Below, piece by piece: positions 12,642-23,495 of a DNA stretch of 59,467 nt (position 1 is the stretch's first letter; every line of letters begins with the position of its first letter). The notes beneath the pieces were generated by a model. That model saw only the letters and a list, made by a program, of their open reading frames with translations, did not search any database and was not told the DNA's origin. This DNA is from Phoronis australis (taxonomy: Eukaryota; Phoronida; Phoronidae), in assembly GCA_002633005.1 (NCBI GenBank), contig NMRA01000468.1, positions 288,917-348,383 of the forward strand, read 5' to 3'. The translations under genes were made by a program, and so were the position numbers.

Positions 12642-12760
12642 TTCCTCCGTATGATCTCGAGGTTGTTCCAACTCAAGTCAGACTAGAGCCAGGGGACAGA
12701 CTAGAGCTGAACTGTTCTGTGTTGGGTCGGCCTACACCCACAATCACGTGGACTCGTGAG
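12642..12760 (+). CDS. Ig domain 2, first exon
   Basis: A 119-bp exon between acceptor AAATTTTTTAG and donor GTAATC (12761), entering in phase 1 and leaving in phase 0. It encodes V-PPYDLEVVPTQ, then LEPGDRLELNCSVLG with the B-strand Cys, then PTPTITWTRE with the C-strand Trp. This is the first half of an I-set Ig domain. The second half is exon 13676. Confidence 0.85.
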
Positions 12761-13675
12761 GTAATCTGGGACTCATGAGGTAGCATTGGCTACAGTGTTT
12801 CACGACCATAAATCATAATTTTCTGTTTAATTTTTGTGCATCCATTATGAGCTTTTAAGGACTCAAGAGGGACTAGTTGTTGAGGACTGAGGGCCCATTG
12901 TCACCAGTTGTTAAACCTTCATACCTAACTTCATCGCCAGTTATGCCGTGATCGTCTTCTTTTGCGTTATTGTGAAATACACATTTGGCCTAAAGCAGGT
13001 GTGCCTCAAATTTAGCTTAATTTTCCACTTAATGGCTGTTTCAAATAGATTTGGTTTGTATGTGGGTTCATCATAAGATGCTAACAAGACTCACTGGGTT
13101 TATAAAAGTTAATTTCCACCTCAGCCTGATAGGTATAATCAGTTGAGTGAGTTTGACACGGCAGGCTTGGTTGATCATCACGCTATCATTGAGTCTGAAC
13201 TTGAAATTATGGTTTGTTTGCTAGAATTTGAAGCTCGAATCTAGAGGTCATGCAGTACAAACTTGAACTAAACCATAATGTTGTCTTTTGATACAAAAGT
13301 TATAGACACTTGAGTTCACAGAGAAACGGGAAATGTCGAAAGTAATTTTGCGTTTGAGATTAGACCCCATGTTCTGGATTGTAAATGAACTTCCACCGCT
13401 CTATGTGTCTTTCAAAAAAACCTGCAGCTTCAAATTCCAGCAGAACTTTGGCCAAACCCTTTTCTACTAGTTTCACCCTATTTGAAGGGTGTCTGCAGTG
13501 GGGAGCTTAGATTATGTGACCGAAGATCCACTGTTCTATCTTAGTACGTGTATTTCAGAAAACGGGCAGAAACTGAATTCCACGTTTTAAGCACAAATTT
13601 GGCCACGATGTGTTCCACTGGTTGTTTGGTCATTGAAAGGGTGTCTGTAAATATTTATTTACTTTTTGTTTTTAG
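12761..13675. other. intron within Ig domain 2
   Basis: AT-rich intron with no recognised element. Its acceptor is preceded by a clear pyrimidine tract (ACTTTTTGTTTTTAG). Confidence 0.7.
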
Positions 13676-13826
13676 GATGCTGCTTTACCGAGTGGTGAAG
13701 GGTCCATCGCAAACCCAGTTTTTTCTGTTGATAAAGTGACCAAACGCGATGGTGGAATCTATGCATGTCGTGCTTTCAACGGCTATGGGGACACCGTTGG
13801 TGCAAAGGTTAAAGTTGAGGTGTCAT
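13676..13826 (+). CDS. Ig domain 2, second exon
   Basis: A 151-bp exon entering in phase 0 and leaving in phase 1 at donor GTGAGT (13827). It encodes the rest of Ig 2: ANPVFSVDKVTKRDGGIYAC with the canonical D-x-G-x-Y-x-C F-strand signature, then RAFNGYGDTVG and a G strand KVKVEVS. Its final T joins TT of the next exon to give Phe. With exon 12642 this forms a complete I-set domain with both cysteines and the core Trp. Confidence 0.88.
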
Positions 13827-14050
13827 GTGAGTAGTAATTTCCTCATGAATCTCATGTGAATAGTTTTACATATTTGGTGTGGAAAACTTCAAAAACTGAA
13901 AATTGTCTTCTGCACCTCTGCCAACAATCCAGTTTATTAAGAGCAATATTTCTGTTGTTTCCTGTCATTTTCATATCTGCTTATTGATTAGTAAATTGTC
14001 GCAGCTTCTCACGCTATTGCATTTCTGAGAATATCTGCTGTTTGTTCTAG

Positions 14051-14210
14051 TTCCACCAGAGGTTTTTGCTCCTGAGACTTTGTTGTTCTCTGGACCGAAG
14101 AAAAGAGACGTGAACATGGTATGTGTGTTTGACGCCTACCCACGCGTGGACTTGCAATGGTTTGCTGATGGTGTTGATGTTTCCACACTGAGTCACATGT
14201 CTACAAAGAG
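14051..14210 (+). CDS. Ig domain 3, first half
   Basis: A 160-bp exon between acceptor TGCTGTTTGTTCTAG and donor GTATTG (14211), entering in phase 1 and leaving in phase 2. It begins FPPEVFAPETLLF and contains a B-strand MVCVFDAYP with Cys and a C strand LQWFADG with Trp. This is the N-terminal half of a third Ig domain. The E-F-G half with the second Cys is not found before the ankyrin exon at 16502, so at least one exon (phase 2 to 0) is missing from my reading or has been lost. A weak acceptor at 14924 is in frame but gives no Ig signature. Confidence 0.8.
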
Positions 14211-14250
14211 GTATTGTTTCGCACATGTGGAGTAATCTTGCAGTTAGTTA

Positions 14251-14661
14251 AGCCACCTTTACACAAGAGACAGCTGACAAGGCACACCTAACAGCTGATC
14301 GGGTGTGAGTGTGTGTGTAAACATGACTGAGGTGGAGCGGTCCGGCCAGTTTTTGACACCGGTTTGATAGATAGAGCAAGTTGCACTCGATCAGTTGCTC
14401 CAGTTTCAACTAAAGGTCTAAAGGGATCATCTTTCAGTGCGCTTGCTCAATATTGTATATTCGGGTGATCAGCAGCTAGCTGGCATTACACGTGGTTTGG
14501 ACATTGGCTATTGTTTATGTGAGCTTGCCCAGACAGTCTTGGTGTAAGTGACTCGTGCTGATAAAATTTATGATCTAATGTGGTGTTAATGCGACTTAAG
14601 TTGAGTAAGTCGCGCTGTGACAACTGACACGGTGACAACTGTCTCTCATGTAAAAATGGCT
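14251..14661. mobile_element. 411-bp TIR element (MITE)
   Basis: 28-bp imperfect terminal inverted repeats: AGCCACCTTTACACAAGAGA at 14251 onward, and a right end (14634-14661) whose reverse complement begins AGCCATTTTTACATGAGAGA. No transposase ORF. It sits in the intron directly after the half Ig 3 exon. Confidence 0.65.
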
Positions 14662-16501
14662 TCACATCAATTTGGGTAACAGTCATGTACAGAGGTCCTA
14701 CAGTTATTCAGAGTACGCCTTAACTAAAGCCTTCAGCTAGATTGCTAGTGAAAATAGTTTGAACCTAGAATGGGAAAATCATGATTGTCAACATCAAACC
14801 ATGTGCGATACACGTGTTCATTACACCTATATAAGGTGGTTTTTTCATGGTGGGAGATGTGGTTTGGTGTTCGGTTCATTAGCTTTTGTCCATTATCACT
14901 CTAACTGAGTTCTTTCTGATCCAGTTTTGACCGTGTTGACATCAGCTGCGTTTATCAGACAATGCAGACTCCTGCATTATTTTTTAAATTTCATTTGAAG
15001 TCATTACTGATATATAGGTATATTATATAAATATGTACTTACTACTATCATGAAACAACTCTTACGCTAACATTTGGGGTTTTGTTACCACAACGCCTAA
15101 GCGAGCCGCAAATTAATGCTCGTGCCTTCGGCGTGATACGGAAGAAAACCTATTCGCTAATTTCTCTTATAATGCGTCGATTTTAAAAATTCCATAAATG
15201 ATTACTGTGTTTTCCCGTTGATCCCAACTTGTTCGATTCTATAGCCCAACAGCAAGTTGGAAAGATGACCCCTGTGGCCAACATCCCACACAACTNGCAA
15301 ACAAATCCAGAAAATATATATATCATGACAAAAACTGGTTTATGCAGCCAGGATTCTTTAAGTGTGGCCGCTCGAAGAGACATTGCCTAAAGTTAATTCT
15401 ACACTAGTTTTAGAAAAAATCACAAATAAGAGACGATGTCATAACCCATACCCAAGCCTGTGGAAAGGTACATGTACAAGTTGTATGTTTTTAGTTACAT
15501 GTTACACTCTGATACAGTGCATTTTAAGGATTGACCTGAGTAACACTGTTATGCACGATGTCCTCGTTGTATGAGTATAATGGCACTTTGTAATTTGTTG
15601 AGAGAGCAAAGTCTCCCCCGGAACCTCCATAGTTACCACCACTTTCCCTAATGTCACATAACCTTCGTGTTACTGTCCCATTACTGCCAATTTGAAGTAA
15701 ATGTTGTCACCAGACTACACAGAAAAATCACTGAAGTGAACAGAAGAGAAGGGGGAACGGCTCCCCCCGCCCCCCTTATTGGGCTTCCGATGATCCCAAA
15801 AGCCTTTTAATTATAAAAATACCCTCACATCAACATAACGTACTGTATACAAATCGTGATATTTCAAGTGTATCTTTTTATAAAGCTGCTGTGTAATCAC
15901 TGTGCATGTAGCTAAGTCGCCAATGGCATCTTCAGTAAAAGTAAATGTTAACAGACTACTAAGCGGGGAAAAGCAAAATTTTGAATGTACTTAACTAGTC
16001 CAATTCTGAAAAATCAGCCTGGTTTCATATTCACACATGTTATATGCTTTACTTGCTTTCTAATTCAGACTTGTCGAAATCAGCCAGTTGAAAATGCGCA
16101 AAAAATCTCAATATTTGAAAAGCCAGTACTTAAATTCCAAACAGTTTATTTTAAAAATCAAACATGTTTATGGATCAGATATGTTAGCTGAAAAACATGT
16201 AGTCATTCCTAACTTTTGAGTTGTCTCAACATTCTTGAGAAGTTGGCAGTTTTTTTACTGAAATAAGTATCGAAAAAGTCATTTTCGTTAAACCAGTATA
16301 AAAACGAAAACGAGGCTTTTGTCAGAAAAAGATAAGGTGTCTTAATGCACATCCAGTGGTAGACGAAGCCCTCATAAAGTTTCAGGAAAATCTGTGTCGT
16401 CCGATGTAGAACAACCCGTAGGTACTCTCAGAAATAATAGAAGGTAACATTCTTCAAACCGAGACTGTATTCCAATGATTTTGAACGAATGTATTTTGCA
16501 G
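14662..16501. other. intron(s) between Ig 3 and the first ankyrin exon
   Basis: No confident exon. It contains the second copy of a dispersed repeat (15205-15295) and one ambiguous base at 15296. If the Ig and ankyrin exons belong to one gene, the missing Ig 3 exon and any transmembrane exon must be here. Confidence 0.5.
15205..15295. repeat. dispersed repeat, copy 2 (pair with 6915-7007)
   Basis: Shares GATCCCAACTTGTTCGATTC and GATGACCCCTGT blocks in the same order and orientation as 6915-7007, at about 80-85% identity by eye. Confidence 0.6.
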
Positions 16502-16600
16502 AGAAAGGGAACACCTTTGCACTACGCAGCCTGGGGAGGAAACCTAGAGATTGTCAAGCTACTTTTAGAAAAAGGAGCTTCAAAAAGTGCACGAGACCAG
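16502..16600 (+). CDS. ankyrin repeat exon 1
   Basis: Exactly 99 bp, phase 0-0, between acceptor TGTATTTTGCAG and donor GTATTT (16601). It encodes one 33-residue ankyrin repeat matching the consensus closely: GTPLHYAAWGGNLEIVKLLL followed by EKGASKSARDQ. The TPLHxAA turn and first helix, the G-N-x-E-I-V-K-L-L-L second helix and the GA hairpin are all present. One repeat per symmetrical exon allows repeat number to change by exon duplication. Ankyrin repeats bind proteins. Confidence 0.9.
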
Positions 16601-16639
16601 GTATTTCAGGGCAAACCTGTAGCCAAAAACGGATTGATT

Positions 16640-16780
16640 TAAACCCCCTCGACCCCTTCGACCCCCACACCTCACTACCCACAGCCCTCTTGACCCATGA
16701 CCCCTTCGACCCACGTCCCACAACCCCCTCGACCCATGACCCGTCGACCCATGGCCCACAATCCCCTTGACCCAGTCTAC
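16640..16780. repeat. degenerate CGACCC-rich low-complexity tract
   Basis: About 140 bp of imperfect repeats built on CGACCC, CCATGACCC and CACAACCCC blocks, strongly C-rich on the plus strand. It has short open frames on both strands because of base composition, not coding. It lies just after the ankyrin 1 donor. Confidence 0.7.
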
Positions 16781-16911
16781 ACAAGCTCGACTCTGTCTGG
16801 ACCTACACCTCTAGAACAAGCGCTGACCTGCAGGACAATCGAGTCTGCCCATGAAATTAGCTGGTATTTCAGTGTTTTTTTTGAAATTAGGAGAGTCGAT
16901 TCGGAAAGTAC

Positions 16912-17444
16912 GCGACGGGTCTGATCGGGCTCCGAACCACTGGCCAGGATAACAAGCCGCTTTTGTGTTTAGAACACAGAAAATCACAAGTCTAAACAAC
17001 ACAGATCTAGGTTCTCCTGTCTGTATCTCACGGAAGATACTTCGAAATTATCTCCGAACACACCCTAAACTCCTGCTACGGACCTTATTGGCCTGCCGAA
17101 CTTTGTAGGCTACGGTGTGTCCAAATACCAATAAATCCGTAAAAGTGAAATAAAACAACACGTTTTTGTAAGAACTCGGTGTATTTTTAAGGGTTTTACA
17201 TCAAAGTTTGATGATTTATTGGTGCTAAACGATGACTCCAAGCGATAAGCTGACACCAGTAACCCGTGTTGTGAACTACTTAACTGAACGCGTGTGAAAC
17301 CGATGACGTAATTGGATAATTTCAACACCTCCGTCTGCCGTCAGGTGTCAGGTAACGCAACCGGACGTGTCGTTATGGAATAGAACTACTCGATCTAAAT
17401 TGATACAAATTAGGTTGTTTTTTGGGTGGCATGCTCCTTTAAGG
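16912..17444. mobile_element. 5'-truncated copy of the THAP-type TIR element
   Basis: Highly similar to 33936-34461 and more diverged from 49940-50444. All three share GGCCTGATCGG-like starts, GGTTCTCCTGTCTGTATCTC, a CGATGACGTmATTGG block, and the terminal repeat ending GGGTGGCATGCTCCTTTAAG. Only the right end with its TIR is present, and the THAP coding end is absent. It lies in the intron between ankyrin exons 1 and 2. Confidence 0.75.
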
Positions 17445-17671
17445 GCTTAGGATTTCTGGGGTGTAAGGCACCGAAGGCACAGGCATCGTTTAATGACATG
17501 CGGTTTTCATTTGGTTTCTGATTATGGACCACAACGGAAATAAGTCTTTGAATTTTTTATGTTATCCGTGTCTTGTACGTGAACTTTTATTTTTTGTCTT
17601 GTGTTTTTAGGTTTTTCTTTTATTTCTCTGTACTTGTATGACTCTAATAGATTTATTATATTTATTTGTAG

Positions 17672-17770
17672 TACCATAGGTTTCCCCTACACTACGCTGC
17701 GTTGGGAGGTAGTGGCGATGTCTTTGCCTGGTTAAAAGACCAATCACCAGAAACAAATAAAAAAGACCTG
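17672..17770 (+). CDS. ankyrin repeat exon 2
   Basis: A second 99-bp phase 0-0 exon, between acceptor TTTATTTGTAG and a perfect donor GTAAGT (17771). It encodes RFPLHYAALGGSGDVFAWL then KDQSPETNKKDL, an ankyrin repeat with the PLHYAA helix preserved and a more divergent second helix. Same length and phase as exon 16502, consistent with exon duplication in one gene. Confidence 0.85.
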
Positions 17771-18309
17771 GTAAGTGTATAATAGCGTTTTGAAGAAACA
17801 TTCAAGCGACTTCAAACCCGCCATGGATCAAAAAAAGCAATGATTTTAGGCCATTTGCCTATGTAATGTGGTTTCAAATTGTCCATTAGTCAAAATAGAT
17901 GCGATTCCCTGGTTTCGGGAAACTAAACAATTTGTTGTTGCTTGTGAGCAGGCTCTGGGGCGAGCACACTCTTTAAGAATTACGAACGTTCGTATATTTG
18001 CAAACCCAGACATCGATTTTCAACTGATTAAAAAAACTAGTTGCGACAACGTTTATAGCGGTAAGGTCTAAATCAAAAGTTTTCCACGCCACTTTAATGG
18101 AAACGTTGTACGTGGGATCTTCGTATTCGCTAATTTTGTTAACTGTCACTGACGTTGGTGGATTGATAATTGTTTCAGACTAAAAGGTTTTTGGAAGTTT
18201 AAAACAATTGCAGTCGGTCTGATACACGTTGTACCAGACGTGCACGGGCTTAGCATATGGATCCATTGCACTGATCACCTGGAAATATTTTTATGCTTTA
18301 TTAATATAC

Positions 18310-18440
18310 GGTTAAAACTGAGCTGAGGAACCAGAAACCTGGCCCAAGGGTTTAACAGTGTGACTTGGTGGGACTCGAACCCACGACCTCGAGTAAAGAA
18401 AGCGGGCACTTATCAACCATGCCATACTGCCTCCTGTTTT
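18310..18440 (-). mobile_element. tRNA-derived SINE head
   Basis: On the minus strand there is a good RNA polymerase III B box, GGTTCGAGTCC (18371-18381), and an A-box-like TGGCATGGTTGATAAG (18408-18423) at the expected spacing. The acceptor-stem ends do not pair (GGCAGTA against AAGTCAC), so it is a tRNA-derived SINE and not a functional tRNA. Confidence 0.6.
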
Positions 18441-20319
18441 TTCAAAGTTTGTTATTCTATTACAATATTTACTTTTTAATTGAAGGTAGTCGCAATTTTG
18501 CAACTACATGTACGTCTAACGTTGTCATTCACGTTACCTCACAGAATAGCTAACAGCCGTTCTTAAGCTCAGCAACTATGGAAGAAATGAAAATGGTTGC
18601 CTTTAAAATTACATCCACAAGAAGTGATAACCGTGTCGAAAATTTAATCACATGGTCGCTCTGGACTTCAACTTGCTTTTTTGAAGAAAATTAGTTGTGA
18701 AAAGTTCACGTTGGTAAACTGAAAAATGTCCTTTGTTGTTTTTAAGAAAATTAGTGCCACAATTGCTAAATTTCCGTTATTTCTACTATTAGTTGATTCA
18801 TAACGTTTTGAAATTAGTAGCCATAAACATGTTTGAATCAATGAAACACCGTAATACAACGAGAACTGGCTGGAATAGACCGCAGAACCTTTTAGTTGGC
18901 GTTGCTCGCCTTTACCACTACCCCACGAGCACATGGCCGTACATGAAAAGTCCTAAAAAATCTTTTAATTTTGGACCTTACATTGTTTTTTATATTTGAC
19001 CCTAAAGTAAAAACTGTTTGTCGAGTGCCAACCTCCACGAAGGTATGATTGTTCCCTCAAATAACCGTTGCACAAATTGCCCATCTCAGTCAAACTTGCG
19101 TTAGCAGGTTTTGTCAATTTCGCTGGCGACTCATTAGTAATATAATTATATGTCTGATGACTGAACACACAACCATGAATTTCTTCAGGTTCAATCACAT
19201 CTAACTGAAAAGGAACGCTGTGTGTCCTGGCGCTAAACTTGACGCTCTCAAAAGTTTTAACTTCTAGAGAAGTGGGTGCTTATTCTAAACAATTTCAAAG
19301 GTCATTTTTTGTTAATATCGTCATAGAAATTAAGGCATGTAATTCCAACCTCGATCTCATGTGGCTGATGTGCCGTGCTTGTCTGGGATTTGTCTTCATT
19401 CCTTTCTTCCGGTGTCGTTCTCGTTATGGAACAAAGCGCCCAGAGTGTAATGTTTGTTAAAAAAAACATGAAGTTCAGATCTGTTATGGCCGATAGCTTC
19501 TTTCCAGCGTTTTTTACTGATATATTTTTTGTTTGGAATATTTTGCAGTCTAATGACCCCAATCATTTCCAAACGAACAATCTTCTAGTAATTGAAATTC
19601 AACATATCGGGAAGCCGGGCGTGGGTCATACCCCTGCCTAGATGGTAGGCGTAACTTAAGGCATTTTAGACGTATGGTAGTACTTTAAAAACTTTACAAT
19701 TTCTTTACAAGATATCCACACGACCAAGCACCACTTGCGCTCTAATACAACACCAAAATCGTGTACATAGGACAGATGCTAAAAAAAATATTTTAACATT
19801 AGGTCATAAGAAAACTTATTGCAATTCCAAGGTTTTTTATCCATTTACATAATAGCTGTAGTATCTGAAAGTACTTTTTCAGCTCTTCATTGTGTATGAT
19901 TGTACCAGAAGGAGAAGACAAATTTTGTAGTTTTATTTTGCATACCTATCAGTTATAAAAATTTTTTCATTCAAAAATCAAAAAGTGTTATCAGATTGTA
20001 AAAGATTACATAGTGAATTATTGAAGCTGTTCATAACTAATTGGGTGGTGAAGTAACTAATTCGCCAACTAATTAAATTGTTACGTCGATTAATTCAGGG
20101 TGTGATATTGAAAATAGGAATTGAACTAGAGAGACTATATCAGCGTCCAATTAAAACAGCAGATCAATAGTATCAACATATTGCTTCAGGTAAAGACAAA
20201 CATTTTAGAATACGCTTTTAAGAAGATTATAAGGGGGTAATGTTAAGGTGGTCAAGCCTGGTGATGGATCATAATGTAAAGTCGCGTCACTTTGTCATAA
20301 AAAACAACCCTTGTGAAGG
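18441..20319. other. intron, no supported feature
   Basis: AT-rich intronic sequence between ankyrin exons 2 and 3. An acceptor-like site at 19550 leads into a 30-codon ORF with no domain match, and I do not call it. Confidence 0.5.
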
Positions 20320-20752
20320 ACTACGACCAGTGGCCAAATGTAATGTTGTTTACCAGTTCACATGTCATGAGGACGAATGTCTTCGTCCTCATTTTCGTGA
20401 ACAGCGTTACATTTGACACAAGGTGCGTTTTGTCGCAAGACGGTTGTCCATGCTTATGCAGGGGTCCATTCAAGATCATTTTATACACCAACATGGCCGA
20501 AAAATAACTAGACAAGAAATAGTAGACAATACAATTTGCTTTGTTGAAAATGACACATTTTGGTTAAAAAAATTGGAATCGCTATTGATCAGTCACGATA
20601 AACATGTAATGAATGAACAGCTCACATGTTTGTATCGCACGCTGGCTCTATTTCGATGGGGTTGTGGGCTTCCTGCCGTGTGTTGCATTCACACTTTCTG
20701 TTTGTATGTCCCTCTACCTGTTGTAGCGTGTATTTCGTTGTTTATTTCTTAA
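20320..20752 (+). pseudogene. Penelope-like element fragment: GIY-YIG endonuclease
   Basis: One reading frame (codons from 20339) gives NVVYQFTC, then RYI interrupted by TGA at 20414, then RRLSMLMQGSIQDHF, GRKITRQEIVDNT and LKKLESLLI. This is the order of blocks at the C-terminal GIY-YIG endonuclease of Penelope-like retroelements, as I know that family. The GIY-YIG domain makes the nick used for insertion. The copy is 5' truncated, with no reverse transcriptase visible, and carries at least one nonsense codon. It lies in the intron before ankyrin exon 3. Confidence 0.6.
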
Positions 20753-21020
20753 CGTAATTATTCATTCCACTTATTGCCTAATGATGAAACATGCAGTCTC
20801 GAAATATAGCTAGTGTTTTAATTTGTTGATTTGTTGCGTCTCTCGGTGTTTTACTACATAGCTGCACACCTCAAGAAAGAGGATTTTTCCATCACCACGA
20901 GCGAACCTGTATCAAGGTTTCAAACAACAAGTTTAGTCGCGTTTTCAACGAGGATAGTTACTTTTTAAAAAACTGTTATTGAAAATGACGTGTATACTAA
21001 TTACAATTTGTTCCTTTCAG

Positions 21021-21095
21021 GTGGGTAATCTTCCAATCAATATCTACGAATCACAAAGCAGTACGGTTGATTTTGTAACAATTCACATGCTTCAG
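21021..21095 (+). CDS. candidate degenerate ankyrin-like exon 3
   Basis: A 75-bp phase 0-0 exon between a strong acceptor TTGTTCCTTTCAG and donor GTGGGT (21096). It encodes 25 residues beginning VGNLPINIYESQ and ending TVDFVTIHMLQ. The layout (x-G-x-x-P-I..., then hydrophobic V-x-x-I-x-M-L) resembles a shortened, divergent ankyrin repeat. Same strand and same phase class as the two clear ankyrin exons. Splice signals are better evidence than the sequence match. Confidence 0.5.
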
Positions 21096-22816
21096 GTGGG
21101 TATAAAATGATTTAGTTCCGTTTCGATCACTGAAGGTTTATTTATCAACCAAATTTCAAGTGTAACACAAAATATTTATCCCTTGAAAATGTTTCCGTTG
21201 GAAAATGACTCTTAGTTTTCAAACGTAGACCCCGGATTATTTCCCAAAGATTTTTTTTATTAATGCATTGATTACGATCTCTGGTATTTTTGTAACGGGA
21301 GTGAGCATTAGTGTGGTGTCCACTTAATGGGTTATTTATCAACACTGATATTTTAAGAGTTTTTATGTTAGTATCAGCTCCGTCGGAACACACTGTATTA
21401 ATCGACGTTTCGGTATATTTTCCCTGAACCATTCTCAAAACAAATGTTCTTCACAATACAGGTAACACAGGAAAACAGTGTGCACAGGTACAATGAATGA
21501 ATAAGAACATCACTGTGTGTGTCGTTAAAACGTTCTTTGACTGTGATGCTAAGTATCCACTTTGTTTACATATGCGCTTATTTTCAAGTTCGTACTCATA
21601 TTTTGGCCAAAAAATGTGACTTGTTTCGTCCGGTGACATAATTACCCTCTCTCTCGGCGTGGATGAACTTCACGAAACATTTTGCCTGTGGAGAAGGCTC
21701 GATTTGACAAGGGACTCACATTTACCGATGGCATGTTTGGATGGGGGACAGTCACTGGGTCACAGCAAAGTGCGGATTTGTGTATTTACTAAGTTTTAAG
21801 CAGCTGAAAGGCCAGCGGTTTCGCCACTTATTTAAATCTTTCAGAAAGGGTATTTCCTTTCTGTAAGTAGTTACGTTTCCAGCCACTGCTGGTGCTCAGT
21901 TGGAAGTGGAAGGAAATAAGCATGTAAATGGACTGCCTGTTTGGAGGCACCATTTAATAATTAGTTGCGCAGAAAGAACCAGAAAATCAGACTGAAGATT
22001 TGAGGTACCTGTAGGAAAAACTGGCTTCAGAATAGGCTCTTGTGACGATTCAACATGACCTTTTTGATGAGCAGCTTTTTGTAGGCTGGATTTCACTGAG
22101 CAGCATTTTTGCTAAGGATTTGCCATGGTAAATAATGTAGTATGCAGCTTGCAAGGTATTGTTTAACTTGCGAGAATCATGCGACGGGCGTAAACTAGTC
22201 TCATGATTATCATCTATCTGACGTGTCATTGTATTCCTTTGTTGCGTAAACACTACAGGTCGCATGGATATTGCATCCAGGGTGTACATCAGACGGTTAC
22301 CGATAAATGCTTGTCATTGCCTTTGTTACAACAACGGGAACAATGAATCGTATAATCTCTATGCGACCAGATTGCGACCAACGCTGAACGTGGACGATCA
22401 CATAAACCGATCTTGCCCAACTTGCATCTGTTTACTTCCCATTGTAATATAGCCTCGGGTTTGATGCGTATTGACTGCTGTGGTGGCAACTGTAAACCAA
22501 GTTTGTAAATCTAGAAAATGTGTTAGTAATTTAAAGTTTGAAAGACAACAACGCCTTTGAAACAAATTTCGGGGGGAATGGTTTTCTGACATTGGTGCTC
22601 ACAGAGGATACTTTTTTCTCATTTCGCCAAACACAATCTGCGTTTGCATTAGCAACATGTACGTTGCTAATCCGAATCCAGAATTGAGGAGGTGCATTGT
22701 ATACACAATTTGGTACTGATCAGTTAAACGTTATTTGATGAAACATGAAAAGACCAAACAATGAATTTACCACTGCCTCAACTATGTCACATTTATGATT
22801 TGTTTTTCGTTTGTAG
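21096..22816. other. intron, no supported feature
   Basis: AT-rich with no recognised domain, repeat family or RNA gene. Confidence 0.5.
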
Positions 22817-22898
22817 GAGAAAAGGGAAAATCAAGTGTTAACATCACATTCAGAAGAGATTCAGCACCGTCTGAGGACTGACAAGGCATTATTAACAT
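22817..22898 (+). CDS. candidate linker exon with alternative terminal read-through
   Basis: After acceptor TTTTTCGTTTGTAG an open frame begins in phase 0, matching the phase-0 end of exon 21021. It reads EKRENQVLTSHSEEIQHRL and continues. A weak donor GTACGA at 22899 would end it after 82 bp in phase 1, exactly the phase needed by the ZU5 exon at 24050. If the donor is ignored, the frame reaches TAG at 22925, and ATTAAA follows at 22988-22993. That would be a short terminal exon ending an Ig-ankyrin isoform. The peptide is charged and probably helical. Both uses may occur, but support is limited to splice sites and phase. Confidence 0.4.
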
Positions 22899-23144
22899 GT
22901 ACGATTCCACTCTTGAACAATATTTAGTTGAAATGGGAGACCGCAAGGAAATCATTTAGAATACATCAATCTGTTTCATGAAAAATTATTAAAGGCATCA
23001 CAAATTTGGTTTTCACTCCATGCAACCATTATCTGAAAAATATTTATCACAGTTCATTTCAATGCCGTAGGCAATTACAAAAGTTGAACTGTCCGGAAAT
23101 GGACAAAATAACTTTATTTCACTGGAAAAAAGTACAGCTTCTGA

Positions 23145-23495
23145 GAATATAAGCATACCTGCCAGTTACTAAGCCAACATAAGCATATCTGCCAGTTACT
23201 AAGCCAATATAAGCATACCTGCCAGTTACTAAGCCAATATAAGCATACCTGCCAGTTACTAAGCCAATATAAGCATACCTGCCAGTTACTAAGCCAATAT
23301 AAGCATACCTGCCAGTTACTAAGCCAATANNNNNNNNNNNNNNNAATATAAACATACCTGCCAGTTACTAAGCCAACATACGCATACCTGACAGTTACTA
23401 AGCCATTATAAGCATACCTGCCACTTACTAAGTCAGTTTAAGCATAAATGCCAGTTACTAAGCCAATATAAGTATACCTTCCAGTTACTAGACCA
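23145..23495. repeat. 30-bp minisatellite
   Basis: A tandem array of at least 11 copies of a 30-bp unit (ATAAGCATACCTGCCAGTTA + CTAAGCCAAT). The first six or so units are nearly identical and the right half is diverged. A run of about 15 undetermined bases (around 23330-23344) interrupts it, so the true copy number is unknown. The unit is divisible by three and therefore open in frames on both strands. I treat it as non-coding intron DNA because it lacks splice sites and a start. Confidence 0.95.

Noticed and set aside
14925-15010. Exon completing Ig domain 3 (acceptor at 14924)
   Set aside because: In phase, and it gives a Cys, but lacks the D-x-G-x-Y-x-C signature and makes the Trp-Cys spacing too short.
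18310-18440. tRNA gene
   Set aside because: A and B boxes are present but the acceptor-stem halves do not pair and no sensible anticodon arm forms. Called a SINE.
23145-23495. Resemblance to a CRISPR array
   Set aside because: The 30-bp units are contiguous with no unique spacers, and the DNA is eukaryotic. It is a minisatellite.
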